A DNA stretch of 30,289 bases from a virus (IMGVR_UViG_3300020378_000024:1-30289); one strand, 5' to 3'; counted from the first letter of the stretch, positions 20,881-30,201 are shown. Translations and numbers: made by a program. The notes: generated by a model from the letters alone, not told the origin.

Positions 20881-23280
20881 TTATTCCGTACCTTCCATAA
20901 TTTTTTGTATTTCGTCTGCTATGAGAAATTTTTGATCTTGTGGTAAAGTCAATATGTAATTTGTTATATCTTTCACAAACATTTGTCTAACTGAACTAGA
21001 CTCGTTGCTAACTTCATTAGCTTTTTTACTTATTCTTTCTAGTATAGCTGAGAAATTATCCTCTCTACCTAAACTTGAGAAGAAAGGTGTATATCTTGTG
21101 CTGTAATTGGGTTGACCTGTACTTGTTTGAGATTGCTGTGTAGTAGTTTGTGATGTGTCATCAGTTTCACTCTCTATGTCTTTATAGAGACTTGCAAAAG
21201 AAACATCTGGATTAAATGGATCGATTGGGTTTTGTAGTATAGCGTTTAAACCTTCTACGAACTTATCATCTCCTGTTAAATATACATCTGATTCAAGTCC
21301 AAATTTAGTTTGATAGAGACTCCTAAGTAGTTGTTTTCTCAATTGGTTATGTCTTGCGACTAAACTTTCTCTATTAGAAGAGTCAAAACCAGCCGATTTC
21401 ATAGCGTGTACTAAATCTCTATCTGATAACGCTCTGGCTTCACCTAGCCCCATAGCTTTCGCTAAAGCAACAGCTAAGTTGAAAGTCAATGCTTGGTATT
21501 CTCTATTATTTACATTAGTTCCTAACAACCCAGAGTACTCTTCTGTATTTGTAAAATCAGTAAATAACTGTTGAGCTGTGATAGAACTACCGTCTGCACC
21601 TTTAAAAGTTGTATCTGTGAAATTTAAAACATCGTTTGTAGCTGTGACAATATTATCAAAACCACTACCTATTGCACCAATCTCATCTAAACCTCGTTGC
21701 ATAAAATTAGAGAATGTTCTAGCACCACCTGGAAGCTGGGCACCTTGATCGACTACTTTCATTATATCATCAAGTAGCGTGTACACCTCAGCAATATCTG
21801 TGGCTTGTTCTCTAAACTCTTTTGTTCTATTTCTTCTGTCTTTATTTAAAGTTCGTTCACTACCACCAGGACCAGATATAAAAGTAGTATTTCCTTCACT
21901 ATCAACAGAGAATGTAAACCCACCTGCGTATTGTTTTTGGTCAGTTTTATAATTTACTTGAGTTTCTGGTACAAGCATAGGCATAAGTTTACCGTCTATA
22001 TTTCTAAGAATAGGTATTAAATCAATATCCTTATCACTAAAGTCAACATCAGGAAACTTTTTCCTTAAATTTTCTACTTGACTATCAGTTAGATTTGCAA
22101 AATTAGGATTACCTTCTAATCTAGATCCTGGAGCTCCTGTGAAACCTTCTGGGTACACTATTTGGTATTGTTTTGTATCTTTATTTTGATTACCTGAAAC
22201 TATTTGAAAACCCATGTCTTGATATCCACTTGCTTCACTGTTAGTCAGTAGTGTGGTAATGCTATTGCCGTTTGGGTCAGTTATGGTATAGTCTGATACT
22301 TTTCCATCAAGATCTTTATCGTAAGGTCTTATGTCAACACCTTCTGTTCTACTTAATTTAGTGGCTTCCATAGTGTTCAATATTCGCATACCTCCGTTCA
22401 CTATGTATGGTGTGCCTTTTTCAGTAATTTGTGCAGCAGATATTTTTAAATCCTCTAGTGCTAAATTAGTAGCAAACTCATCTTTACGTATTCGTTCGTT
22501 TAATTTAAATTGTAAGTATTTATCATCAAATTGCCTATCTTCTTGTTTTTTAGTGACTGCGTATTTACTAAAAGCATTAGTCAAAGCAGTTGTCCAGTCC
22601 TCGCCTTCTGCACCTGATTGCATTAAAGACATGCCTGCCACCATGTAAGGTAATGCTTCATCTGGTCTACGAATATATTTTTCTAAATCATCCCCACCCA
22701 ACATACTTGCTGCAGCGTTTTTGTATATCTGCATTTTTTCTTTTCTTTCTTCTGGGCTATTACCTAAAAAACTTACTATAGAAGTATTGAGTGAAGTTAT
22801 ATCGTTAGCATTTTTTTGTGCTTCCGCTAATTGTTGAGGATCACCACTCGCTTCCGCAGTTTGTACTTTTTCTGCAGCTGAGTTTATTTGTGCTGCGACT
22901 ATTGTGTCTAAGTCATCAGCAGTGTCTTCATCTTTAGTAAGACCCAACATATCCATTTGATCTACCATATGACTCGTCACTATACCTAGCTCACCTGTAG
23001 GATCGCTTGACATTAACCCTCTGCCTAGAGTAGAAGCTATACCACCACTTTGATCCATACCCATAGTAGCCATAGGTGGCTGTTCTGGTACGTTAGTCAT
23101 TTGATCTCTTTGAAGTAGCATAAGCTCATCAGGGCTTAAACCTGTCTGTAATGATACTTCCTGAGGAGACATTCCTGAGTTTAATAAACTACTTGCTAAG
23201 TTTGCTGGGCTTTGTTGAAATAGACTATCTAAACCACTTAATTGGAAACCTTGTGTTATTGGGTCAAATCTTTGTGCCAT
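20881..23280 (-). CDS. Large putative virion protein, 799 aa
   Basis: Unrecognised by family. The N-terminus (about 30-60) has GMSPQEVSLQTGLSPDELMLLQRD, an HTH/UBA-like helical pair; residues 150-290 are helical; about 310-480 are beta-rich with DKDLDGKVSDY (possible calcium loop, about 322-332); about 705-725 are a Gln/Thr/Ser linker; the end is helical. It lies directly after the 358-aa gene (7-nt gap) and one base before the 1121-aa gene, in a set of long proteins between holin and the end of the virion block, which suggests an internal or ejection protein. No Shine-Dalgarno is evident at ATG 23280. Function inferred from context only. Confidence 0.55.
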   Translation of the reverse strand: MAQRFDPITQGFQLSGLDSLFQQSPANLASSLLNSGMSPQEVSLQTGLSPDELMLLQRDQMTNVPEQPPMATMGMDQSGGIASTLGRGLMSSDPTGELGIVTSHMVDQMDMLGLTKDEDTADDLDTIVAAQINSAAEKVQTAEASGDPQQLAEAQKNANDITSLNTSIVSFLGNSPEERKEKMQIYKNAAASMLGGDDLEKYIRRPDEALPYMVAGMSLMQSGAEGEDWTTALTNAFSKYAVTKKQEDRQFDDKYLQFKLNERIRKDEFATNLALEDLKISAAQITEKGTPYIVNGGMRILNTMEATKLSRTEGVDIRPYDKDLDGKVSDYTITDPNGNSITTLLTNSEASGYQDMGFQIVSGNQNKDTKQYQIVYPEGFTGAPGSRLEGNPNFANLTDSQVENLRKKFPDVDFSDKDIDLIPILRNIDGKLMPMLVPETQVNYKTDQKQYAGGFTFSVDSEGNTTFISGPGGSERTLNKDRRNRTKEFREQATDIAEVYTLLDDIMKVVDQGAQLPGGARTFSNFMQRGLDEIGAIGSGFDNIVTATNDVLNFTDTTFKGADGSSITAQQLFTDFTNTEEYSGLLGTNVNNREYQALTFNLAVALAKAMGLGEARALSDRDLVHAMKSAGFDSSNRESLVARHNQLRKQLLRSLYQTKFGLESDVYLTGDDKFVEGLNAILQNPIDPFNPDVSFASLYKDIESETDDTSQTTTQQSQTSTGQPNYSTRYTPFFSSLGREDNFSAILERISKKANEVSNESSSVRQMFVKDITNYILTLPQDQKFLIADEIQKIMEGTE

Positions 23281-23287
23281 TTGTATA

Positions 23288-24364
23288 TTAAATTATAGTG
23301 TCTTGCATATTATTGTGGTTCAAACCTTTCGCCATTCCGTATAGCTGTAATCCTGTACCTGCTAATTGCATAAATTTATTTGGCTGTGGCTCAGGGTCAT
23401 TTACGTCTTCTACTGTTTGGAAAACATTACTGCCCAGTGTCGGAGCAATACCAGATGCTAAGCTACCCACATTCCTAAGGACACTCATCGGATAATTTAT
23501 TGAACCAACATAATTACCATAATCAATATCAAGTCCTCTTTGAGCTTGTCCTTGTTGTTGAGCCCCAAGCGAACTTAACCTGTTAATATCTCCACCCATT
23601 AAATTATATATACCTGTGTTTATATTACCGAGAGCACCTGCACCTCTGCCTACAGTGTTAATTAAATCACCACCACCAGCTATACCTATGTTTGCTAAAT
23701 TACCAGCTAGTGAACCTAGCCCACCAGCTACAGTTCCTCTGCCTTTAAATGCAGCTTGTGCGTTAGCCATAGCATCACTAAAACCTTGCCTTCTTATACC
23801 ACCTACAGCTTCTGCTGCACCTTTACCAAATCTTTCTGCCAAGTCAGCTTGCATTAACCTACCTCTTGACCCACCAAAAGCACCAGACTGTATGGCTTGA
23901 TTATTTAGTTGGTTTTGAGTTATATCAAATTGATCTTGAAAGTCTGATAAAGTTTGATCGACTACAGCGTCTTCATAAGGATTGTAAAACCTAGCTGTAT
24001 CTGTAGGATCAAATCCACCAGCCATACTTCTTAGAATATTTTGCCCTTCTTGTGTACCTGATATACCTTGCTGAACACCAGTTTGCATTAAATTAGTGCC
24101 TGTATCTAATGCACCACTTAAAAAGTTTTGAGCCGAAGTCATTCCAGGAAGATAACTTCCTACACCTTGTCTAGCTAATTCAAATGCTTGAAGTTGGTCA
24201 GGTGTGAAGTCTGCTATTCTTTGTCCTTCATAATTATAAGGAGTTGTTCCATCAGTTAATAAGTTTTGAAATTCTTTATTAAGAGCAGGAAACACTCCTT
24301 GACTCATCAATTCACCATAAAATATAGGTGGGGAAGTAGTTGCTTGTGTAGTGTTTATCGCCAT
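23288..24364 (-). CDS. Gly/Gln-rich putative virion protein, 358 aa
   Basis: The protein begins MAINTTQATTSPP and has an aromatic N-terminal third with FTPDQLQAFELARQGVG (53-69). Residues about 125-175 (FYNPYEDAVVDQTLSDFQDQFD..QAIQSGAFGGSRGRLMQADLAERFGKG) form a conserved-looking helical part I have seen in marine phage virion proteins, without an agreed function. After it come Gly/Ala-rich, weakly hydrophobic segments (about 210-290). It is coupled to the 423-aa gene by TAATG. Probably a small ejection or internal protein that associates with membrane; not proven. Confidence 0.55.
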   Translation of the reverse strand: MAINTTQATTSPPIFYGELMSQGVFPALNKEFQNLLTDGTTPYNYEGQRIADFTPDQLQAFELARQGVGSYLPGMTSAQNFLSGALDTGTNLMQTGVQQGISGTQEGQNILRSMAGGFDPTDTARFYNPYEDAVVDQTLSDFQDQFDITQNQLNNQAIQSGAFGGSRGRLMQADLAERFGKGAAEAVGGIRRQGFSDAMANAQAAFKGRGTVAGGLGSLAGNLANIGIAGGGDLINTVGRGAGALGNINTGIYNLMGGDINRLSSLGAQQQGQAQRGLDIDYGNYVGSINYPMSVLRNVGSLASGIAPTLGSNVFQTVEDVNDPEPQPNKFMQLAGTGLQLYGMAKGLNHNNMQDTII

Positions 24365-25635
24365 TATACTGTCTCGAAATTAGGGTAAACTACCTGACTC
24401 ACTGGTTGAGCTCTCATAGATTCTAAATAATTTAATAAAGCTGAATTTTCTATGCCTGCGTTTAATGGTATTAACCCTGCTGCTTGATTCCTAGACTGTC
24501 TTGCTAATTGTGGACCAGAAGGGAAATCAAAAGATCCTGCCTGACCCATCCCTTTATTCATATAATCTAGTATTTGTGGATTTTGCATTAAAGTTCTTTC
24601 TTGTTCTTCTTGTTCAGGAGTTTTCATGCCACCCATGGCACCCATAGCCCCTAGACCAACTATAGCTTTTTCCATACCACTTAAACCTTGAAACGCTGAG
24701 CCTATGCCTGTTGCCCCTGGACCAGCAGTGCCAAATATTCCTCTTGCATTAGCCCCTAAGTTTTCTAAAAATCCACCTACTCCACCAGAAGTGACTCCAC
24801 CTGCACCAAAACCTAATTGTGGACCTGCACCAACTAAACCTTGTCCACCAGGACCTAGTACGAAGTTTTGACCTATTGAGTCTGAAATGACTCCACCTGT
24901 TGTGGTCAAATTTCCTACAGGAGTAGCTGAACCCAATGTACCACCTTGTAGCCCTGCACCTTGAGCCATACTACCAAGAGTGTAACCTGTTAGTGCCTGT
25001 TTTGCAGCATAACCTAAATCACCTTCTTTTACAGCACCACCAATAGCACCACCTATCGCTGCACCTGGAGGTCCAGCTACAGCAAAACCTACTATGTGTC
25101 CGATAGTCGGAGCATTTTTCTTAATGTCTCCCCATAAATCACTTAAAAACCCAAACTCCATGATTCCTGTGTTAGGATTGATTGAGTTTGCATCGTTGCC
25201 CACGGTATATTGATTCATATCAACACCGAATTTGTCGTAGACTTCTTGTAAGGTCTGTAAAAGCTCTGGGTCTTGTGCTAATTTTTTAGGTATTACGATT
25301 TCTCCTGGAGCTAGATGTCCCATAACTTGATCACCATACCTGCCTTGATCAGCAAGTATTTTTTGGGTCATAGCTTCGGGATCTGACTGACCCATCTCCA
25401 TCATCATTTGTTCCGACATATCGGATGCTATGTTCATTCCAGGTGTTGTGCCCATAAGTTCTTCTGGTAATACAGCAGACATCTGTGCTGTGACTTTATC
25501 TCCCAATAATGGAGAAAGAGGGATATCTTTCAATAAACCCATTTGACCTTTATTTAAAAGACCACTTATTCCACCCAGTTGCGCTATGCCACTTTGGAAT
25601 TGTCCCATAACAGGTAATGATTTTAAAAGATTCAT
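24364..25635 (-). CDS. Gly-rich putative virion protein with HLxPGEIVIP motif, 423 aa
   Basis: Residues 101-125 contain GDQVMGHLAPGEIVIPKKLA, a motif found repeatedly in large phage virion proteins (HLTPGEIVIP). Residues 178-202 (IGHIVGFAVAGPPGAAIGGAIGGAV) are Gly/Ala-rich and hydrophobic, a likely membrane-insertion segment; 210-345 are almost wholly Gly-rich repeats. The C-terminus is polar. Coupled to the holin gene upstream by ATGA. Likely an ejection/internal virion protein; the motif's function is unknown to me. Confidence 0.6.
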   Translation of the reverse strand: MNLLKSLPVMGQFQSGIAQLGGISGLLNKGQMGLLKDIPLSPLLGDKVTAQMSAVLPEELMGTTPGMNIASDMSEQMMMEMGQSDPEAMTQKILADQGRYGDQVMGHLAPGEIVIPKKLAQDPELLQTLQEVYDKFGVDMNQYTVGNDANSINPNTGIMEFGFLSDLWGDIKKNAPTIGHIVGFAVAGPPGAAIGGAIGGAVKEGDLGYAAKQALTGYTLGSMAQGAGLQGGTLGSATPVGNLTTTGGVISDSIGQNFVLGPGGQGLVGAGPQLGFGAGGVTSGGVGGFLENLGANARGIFGTAGPGATGIGSAFQGLSGMEKAIVGLGAMGAMGGMKTPEQEEQERTLMQNPQILDYMNKGMGQAGSFDFPSGPQLARQSRNQAAGLIPLNAGIENSALLNYLESMRAQPVSQVVYPNFETV

Positions 25636-26018
25636 TTCTCTCTTGAGACTCCTTTCATTTTCTCATAAGTTCTAAGACCACCTAATCCGAGCATACCCAT
25701 AAGTATACTAGATAATTGTGAAAACTCAAAGCTCGGTAGATCTATAGCCACACCAGTAGCTATAAGAATAGTCTCTATTATAGGGGAAACAACAAAGTGA
25801 TACGCTAAAGCTACACCACAAGTCCATCCCACAAATGGTCGCCAACCAGCTACAAATATGTTTTTATGTGCAGCTTCTTGTTTATTTAATTGTATTTGTG
25901 CGAGATTAGCGTCATGAAACGCCATAGTCATCTCTTTCTGTAGCTTCATTTTTAGATTTTTATCAGGTATGAATTTACCTAATACTTTATCTGCTACTTC
26001 TATTACTTGACCTATCAT
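25632..26018 (-). CDS. Holin, three-TM gene-transfer-agent type
   Basis: A 128-aa protein with the pattern of the 3-TM holins of gene transfer agents and alphaproteobacterial phages: a charged helical N-terminus (residues 15-55), WRPFVGWTCGVALAYHFVVS (59-78) with the first span, a second hydrophobic stretch (80-93), and MGMLGLGGLRTYEKMKG (107-123) at the end of the third. It would form lesions in the inner membrane at lysis. No Shine-Dalgarno is clear at ATG 26018. It sits among virion genes, about 2.7 kb downstream of the M15 endolysin gene rather than beside it. Confidence 0.85.
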   Translation of the reverse strand: MIGQVIEVADKVLGKFIPDKNLKMKLQKEMTMAFHDANLAQIQLNKQEAAHKNIFVAGWRPFVGWTCGVALAYHFVVSPIIETILIATGVAIDLPSFEFSQLSSILMGMLGLGGLRTYEKMKGVSREK

Positions 26019-26019
26019 A

Positions 26020-26475
26020 TTATTTATTTAATATCTTATGACCATAAATCTTATCTACCCAGTCGATTAATTCATTTTCTTCTAGGGTATGCTTGAGTAA
26101 GTTTACCTTTTTTGCAACTAGTTGTATATTCTTTCTTACATATAAACCTTTCGGTTTTATCCTATCAATAGAGACGTTTGTGTCCTCTCCACCGTCACTT
26201 TTATTAAAAGTCATAGGTATACCAGATAAAGCACATCTACCGTCCTGCTCGTCCCAGAGCTCGTATAAGTCCTCTGGTATAAGCGTAAATGTATGTCCTT
26301 GTTTTTCTCTTGAATATCTTAGTTGTATAAGCAAATTTTTCATAAACCTATATCTAGAACTAGATATATGTAGTTTTTTAGCTTTTTGTAAACAAGCACC
26401 ACATGCTTGAGGTTTATTATTATGCCACCTATCAGTAAATTTATTACAGTAAGGACATCTTTTCTGTTTTGTCAC
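26020..26475 (-). CDS. HNH-type endonuclease with N-terminal zinc ribbon
   Basis: A 151-aa protein. Cys7/Cys10 and Cys25/Cys28 form a zinc ribbon; the nuclease part has GRCALSGIPMTF (79-90), SIDRIKPKGLYVRKNIQLV (102-120) and NLLKHTLEENEL. This is the HNH subgroup in which the first catalytic His is replaced by the Asp of SIDRI. It starts at GTG 26475, overlapping the TGA of the gene before it (GTGA); no ATG is available near that point. It may be a homing-type mobile nuclease inserted between virion genes, or a packaging nuclease; the tight coupling favours a settled gene. Confidence 0.8.
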   Translation of the reverse strand: MTKQKRCPYCNKFTDRWHNNKPQACGACLQKAKKLHISSSRYRFMKNLLIQLRYSREKQGHTFTLIPEDLYELWDEQDGRCALSGIPMTFNKSDGGEDTNVSIDRIKPKGLYVRKNIQLVAKKVNLLKHTLEENELIDWVDKIYGHKILNK

Positions 26476-26822
26476 AAGTGAATACTGGTTGCTCCCTTCG
26501 TCAATACTGATACTATACCTAAACTTGCTTGAGCCGATAAGCCATTTTCTGGCGGACCACTAAAAGAAGAAGAGTCAGTTGTATCGATATTTAACCAGTT
26601 ATCGCCGTCATAAACTTGTAGTTTATTTAAAGTTGTGTCAAATACTATAGCCCCTTGATTAAATTTATTTTCTAATTTTTCCTGAGTTGTTATTTGACGA
26701 GTGTTATCAGGATCAAATTGACCTAAATTAATTTCAAGAATACGAACTAACCTATTGTACAGATTACCGTCTATACTACCATCCATACTTGTGGGTAGTT
26801 GTGTTTGTAGAAGTTTACTCAT
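26472..26822 (-). CDS. Hypothetical virion-associated protein, 116 aa
   Basis: Residues 1-60 are polar and helical (SMDGSIDGNLYNRLVRILEINLGQFD); residues 65-85 (FNQGAIVFDTTLNKLQVYDGDNWLNID) contain the short beta motif GxxxxxTTxxxLxxYdGxxW, common in tail-fibre and structural phage proteins. I read it as a small tail or baseplate accessory protein. It is coupled to the 636-aa gene upstream by ATGA and has GGGAG before ATG 26822. No fold beyond that can be named. Confidence 0.6.
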   Translation of the reverse strand: MSKLLQTQLPTSMDGSIDGNLYNRLVRILEINLGQFDPDNTRQITTQEKLENKFNQGAIVFDTTLNKLQVYDGDNWLNIDTTDSSSFSGPPENGLSAQASLGIVSVLTKGATSIHL

Positions 26823-28729
26823 CTTCTCCCGTTAGGTTTTATTTCTATTCTATTATTACCTAATCGCCAACCTGTGTCTGTGTTTCCTGGATATGAAGCG
26901 TCATCATCAGATTCAAAACGCACAGCTATCTGTCTTGATCTTGATCTTAAATCTACTTTAGCTGTATCACCAGCCACTACATTTGTACTATTTGTAGTTA
27001 AAGTTTCTCCTGGAGCATTACGAGTTTTTAATACAAAATTTATTTGACCATCACTAGAGTTGTTTAAAAACCTAACGTCTGGTATAAGTTTGCTCACAAA
27101 ACTAAATTGATCACCATCTTCCATGTCCATATCAGAACTTTCTATAAATACATTAGTCATAGGGCTACCGTCATCATCATAACCAAACTCATGTTGATAT
27201 AAATAATTACTACCTGTAGCTCTCGGGTATGGTTCTGTGCCTGCGTCTAACCAAGCTGTTCTGCTTAATTGACCATAAGCCCATGCATTATTAGCGTAGT
27301 TATAAGAAACATATCTATCTATCTCACTCCCACCAGCAGAAGTATAAAACCAACCTACTTCATCAAACTCTTCATTTAAAAAAGCATGAAATTTATATGC
27401 TTCCGAAATATTCAAATCATTAAATACATAACTTAAAACAGAACAAGGTATTTTTTGTACTGTTCCTGTGTATACATAAAAGTTATCAATAGCCATCCAA
27501 AAAACACCTTTAGAGGTGACTATTGCTGCATTAGGTCCAATTAATCCTGTTTCTTTATTTATTAAATTTATACCAAATGTAAAAGGTGGTCCAACAAACT
27601 GCATACTATACAAAGCAGTATCAGTCCAAACTAATATCTCTTGCCTAGATTTTTGAGCACCAATAATTATACTTCCTTCTGATAAAGTTAAAGAACCAGC
27701 AGTATTTGTACTTTTAGGTTCCCACTCTGATATATTTTCTTGGTCACAAAATGCTATGAAAAGTGGATCTTGTACTCCTGTTCTTGCTGTACCTGCAGCA
27801 TTTAAAGGGTCAGCACCCATAACGATAGCATGCCTATCTACTTGAGAAACTAGGGTCACTAAACCAACAGTTGGAGCTAAATTAGATCCTGCTAAATCTG
27901 TTAAATTTTTAGCTCTATTATTTGATGGGTTAGTTGCCCAAGATACTCCTGCAGAATTATCCCAATAAAAAACTCCGCCATTTCTTGGATTGATTAGTAA
28001 ATCTTCACCAAAATTATCATGAGACCACAGTCTTAATTGATTACCAAAAGCTAGTGGACTAGTAGAACCGAAAGTACTTTCTCCCCAAGCACCTGCTCCC
28101 CAACCTGTACCTGATACATAATTATCAAGACCTATCTGTATTTGATAATAACCTATCACGCTACTTCCACCTTTGCCACTTCCTGCATCTGAAGCATTTG
28201 CTGTCACTGGGACAGTAAATGTATAAGTGTTGACGGTTGGTACAGAAACTACTTCAAAACCAGATTGATTAAGTGAAGTACCTTCTTGGTTTATAACATC
28301 AGCTGTTATATTACCACCAAAAGTTGCTGCACCACTAAAACTTACATAATCTCCTACAGATAACCCATGATTACTGTCCGTAGCAGTTATTGTGCTTGAG
28401 CCATCACTTGCAGCAAAAGTGACATCTCCTGCAGCAGTTGTTTCTCGTAAAGGGGTTATATCGTAAAAACTACCACCTTCTTCTACATAGTATTTTACAG
28501 TTGTGCCTAAACCTAAAAATTTAGTTCCTACTAAATTTGTCCATCCATGTAAAGCTCTACAGTTGCCTTCAAAAGTATTACTGTTATCTTTTCTCCAGCC
28601 ACCTATTTTTTCAGGGAGACCTTTAGCAAACCTAATTAAATTTCCATCAAACCAACCGTTCTCATTAGAGTAATTTGTGTTTTCTCTATTGATTCCAGGT
28701 CTGAACTGTATAGTTGTAAGTTTTGTCAT
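26819..28729 (-). CDS. Putative tail/neck stabilisation protein, 636 aa
   Basis: The N-terminus (IQFRPGINRENTNYSNENGWFDGNLIRFAKGLPEKIGGW, residues 6-45) is a form widespread in marine phage genomes, for proteins I associate with the P22 gp10-type packaged-DNA stabilisation/tail-nozzle group; this is recalled, not searched. Residues about 105-200 look like an inserted beta domain with NHGLSVGDYVSFSGA and NTYTFTVP. The rest is beta-rich with repeated WxT/GxxW patterns suited to a beta-propeller. Lies directly downstream of the endolysin gene (ATGA). It is one of the main arguments for a podovirus-like virion. Confidence 0.6.
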   Translation of the reverse strand: MTKLTTIQFRPGINRENTNYSNENGWFDGNLIRFAKGLPEKIGGWRKDNSNTFEGNCRALHGWTNLVGTKFLGLGTTVKYYVEEGGSFYDITPLRETTAAGDVTFAASDGSSTITATDSNHGLSVGDYVSFSGAATFGGNITADVINQEGTSLNQSGFEVVSVPTVNTYTFTVPVTANASDAGSGKGGSSVIGYYQIQIGLDNYVSGTGWGAGAWGESTFGSTSPLAFGNQLRLWSHDNFGEDLLINPRNGGVFYWDNSAGVSWATNPSNNRAKNLTDLAGSNLAPTVGLVTLVSQVDRHAIVMGADPLNAAGTARTGVQDPLFIAFCDQENISEWEPKSTNTAGSLTLSEGSIIIGAQKSRQEILVWTDTALYSMQFVGPPFTFGINLINKETGLIGPNAAIVTSKGVFWMAIDNFYVYTGTVQKIPCSVLSYVFNDLNISEAYKFHAFLNEEFDEVGWFYTSAGGSEIDRYVSYNYANNAWAYGQLSRTAWLDAGTEPYPRATGSNYLYQHEFGYDDDGSPMTNVFIESSDMDMEDGDQFSFVSKLIPDVRFLNNSSDGQINFVLKTRNAPGETLTTNSTNVVAGDTAKVDLRSRSRQIAVRFESDDDASYPGNTDTGWRLGNNRIEIKPNGRR

Positions 28730-29196
28730 TCTATAACTCTATATGTTTTACCGTCGTAAGAAAAACTATTTCTTCTATTTTCTTCTGGTGATACATAACT
28801 TACATGTACCCAACCACTGTGTGGATCCACACCGTCATAATATTCGAGAATAATTTGGTCGTAGTCAAGTTTTTCTTTAATGTAATGTAAGAGCTCCTCG
28901 TTATCTATTCCAGGAAGTTCTATATCTACGGCTTGACCTAGAGTGTGTTGACTAGTGTCACGAGAGCCAAGTTTTCTATTGAGCTCCAAACAGCGATAGC
29001 CAGAATTAGGACTAAAAGGTTTGCCGAAATTATTTCGTATGGGTTCAAGTATTTCTCCACAAAGAGATTTTAAATTATTAAATATTGTTTCGTCTTGAAC
29101 TGTATTATCAATACCATTACGCAAAGCAACTTGAGATTTTTCAAGTTCTCTTAATCTAAAATGTTTTGATAATCTAGTTTCCGAGGAGAACTTCAT
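28726..29196 (-). CDS. M15-family peptidase, probable endolysin
   Basis: Encodes about 156 aa from ATG 29196, chosen because AGGAGA lies six bases upstream; an earlier in-frame ATG at 29220 would add eight residues but overlaps the preceding gene and has no good ribosome-binding site. The D-Ala-D-Ala carboxypeptidase-like M15A pattern is clear: SGYRCLELNRKLG (65-77), SQHTLGQAVDIE (82-93; His84 and Asp91 bind zinc) and GWVHVSY (128-134; His131). It would cut the peptide cross-links of peptidoglycan. No signal peptide or SAR segment, so it needs the holin to reach the wall. Confidence 0.88.
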   Translation of the reverse strand: MKFSSETRLSKHFRLRELEKSQVALRNGIDNTVQDETIFNNLKSLCGEILEPIRNNFGKPFSPNSGYRCLELNRKLGSRDTSQHTLGQAVDIELPGIDNEELLHYIKEKLDYDQIILEYYDGVDPHSGWVHVSYVSPEENRRNSFSYDGKTYRVIE

Positions 29197-29206
29197 TTTC
29201 GTTCTC

Positions 29207-29419
29207 CTAAAACAAGGCAAATTTTACTAAAAATCCAATAATAGTTAAAGAAATAGTCACAATAAATATCAAGCCATTCCTAATAGTTCTATTAATGGAA
29301 GAAACACCACTTTCAATAGAGTCAAGTCTGCGATAGTTTTCTTTCCATCGCTGGTCACATGCTGCTTCATGAGCACTTAACCTTTTATCTAACTCAGTGA
29401 CTGTTGCTCTTTTTGCCAT
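29207..29419 (-). CDS. Small single-span membrane protein, XhlA-like
   Basis: A 70-aa protein with a charged coiled-coil N-terminus (TVTELDKRLSAHEAACDQRWKENYRRLDSIESGVSSINRTI) and a C-terminal span at about 49-69 (GLIFIVTISLTIIGFLVKFAL). This layout is shared by XhlA-like haemolysin/holin-helper proteins and some spanin- or antiholin-type products. It immediately precedes the endolysin gene, which supports a lysis role. Family assignment is by layout only. Confidence 0.6.
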   Translation of the reverse strand: MAKRATVTELDKRLSAHEAACDQRWKENYRRLDSIESGVSSINRTIRNGLIFIVTISLTIIGFLVKFALF

Positions 29420-29420
29420 T

Positions 29421-29555
29421 TTAAAAATGATTTTTTAAATTTTCCCAGTATTCAACAGCTTTTTTATTTACAAACCTGTTGATGTCTGGTCTTACTGCTT
29501 TAAGTATAACTTTTCCTACAATTAAAATTAAAGCTATCCATATTATAATTTCCAT
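29421..29555 (-). CDS. Short membrane protein, 44 aa
   Basis: The frame from ATG 29555 to TAA 29421 encodes a 44-residue protein: EIIIWIALILIVGKVIL is a hydrophobic span at residues 2-18, followed by a basic, aromatic tail (RPDINRFVNKKAVEYWENL). GAGGT lies four bases before the ATG. It fits exactly between the 212-aa gene and the 70-aa membrane gene, with one base to the next ATG, so the spacing supports a real gene. A small holin, antiholin or lysis regulator is a reasonable guess. Confidence 0.65.
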   Translation of the reverse strand: MEIIIWIALILIVGKVILKAVRPDINRFVNKKAVEYWENLKNHF

Positions 29556-29562
29556 ATTTACC

Positions 29563-30201
29563 TCATGAGAAAGTGACTACGTGATTTGGACCTGCCCCAC
29601 TATAAGCAGTAAAGTAAGTTCCAAAAGTTTGATAACTGGTGGGAGATGGCATGTTCCATGTCCATGAAGTGTACCAGCCAGAAGGGGCACTGGCATCTTT
29701 GACTTGAAGGAAATAATCTGCTCCAGTTCTGCTAAAACTATTAGTTGAACTATTCCAACTTGGACCAGAACAGTTCGTTATTGATATACTGTTCCAATTA
29801 GCATTACTCATTTTACCATCTACTTTAAGAGAAACTGCTGTATTACCGAAAAAACCTCCAGAGGAGAGTGATAGTAAAGTTTTACCAGAAATACCAGTTA
29901 TAGAAGTTGCAGTGGTTGTGCCCAAGAGAGTACCACCATTATATGCTTGTTGTTTGTACCCCCATGTGAAGTACTGTTGATAATATGCATTTATCGTAAA
30001 TGTTTGTGCTACTGTTCCTGTTGAAGCTTCTTCTTTCATTGCACCGTAAAAATCTGCAAAATCTGATTGTGCTTCTGAGGATTTGCCTATTAAATCCCTT
30101 ATATCTGAATCATTTATGGTACAAGCAGTAGTAGAAGAACCTCCAGCTTCTACGTGGATCTCATTTAAATCTATTGCTCCACTAGTTGGAAGTTGGGGCA
30201 T
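29563..30201 (-). CDS. Virion/tail-fibre-like structural protein, 212 aa
   Basis: The N-terminus PTSGAIDLNEIHVEAGG..INDSDIRDLIGKSSEAQSDFADFYGA (residues 5-54) is a module widespread in phage tail-associated proteins of marine phages. The remainder is Gly/Ser/Thr-rich and beta-like (NAYYQQYFTWGYKQQAYNGG, TATSITGISGKTLLSLSSGG), consistent with a fibre or decoration domain. The start ATG 30201 has GAGG nine bases upstream and lies inside the end of the preceding gene by 20 nt. It probably contacts the host surface or decorates the tail. Confidence 0.65.
   Translation of the reverse strand: MPQLPTSGAIDLNEIHVEAGGSSTTACTINDSDIRDLIGKSSEAQSDFADFYGAMKEEASTGTVAQTFTINAYYQQYFTWGYKQQAYNGGTLLGTTTATSITGISGKTLLSLSSGGFFGNTAVSLKVDGKMSNANWNSISITNCSGPSWNSSTNSFSRTGADYFLQVKDASAPSGWYTSWTWNMPSPTSYQTFGTYFTAYSGAGPNHVVTFS

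Noticed and set aside
22331-23900. Plus-strand open frames of 63-105 aa beneath the 799-aa and 358-aa genes, and similar ones elsewhere.
   Set aside because: They lie opposite long coding frames, have biased Pro/Ser/Leu composition typical of antisense reading of such genes, and show no ribosome-binding sites or family motifs.
26020-26475. HNH gene as part of an intron or intein.
   Set aside because: Its GTGA overlap with the gene before it and one-base gap to the holin gene leave no intron borders, and the neighbouring genes are not split.
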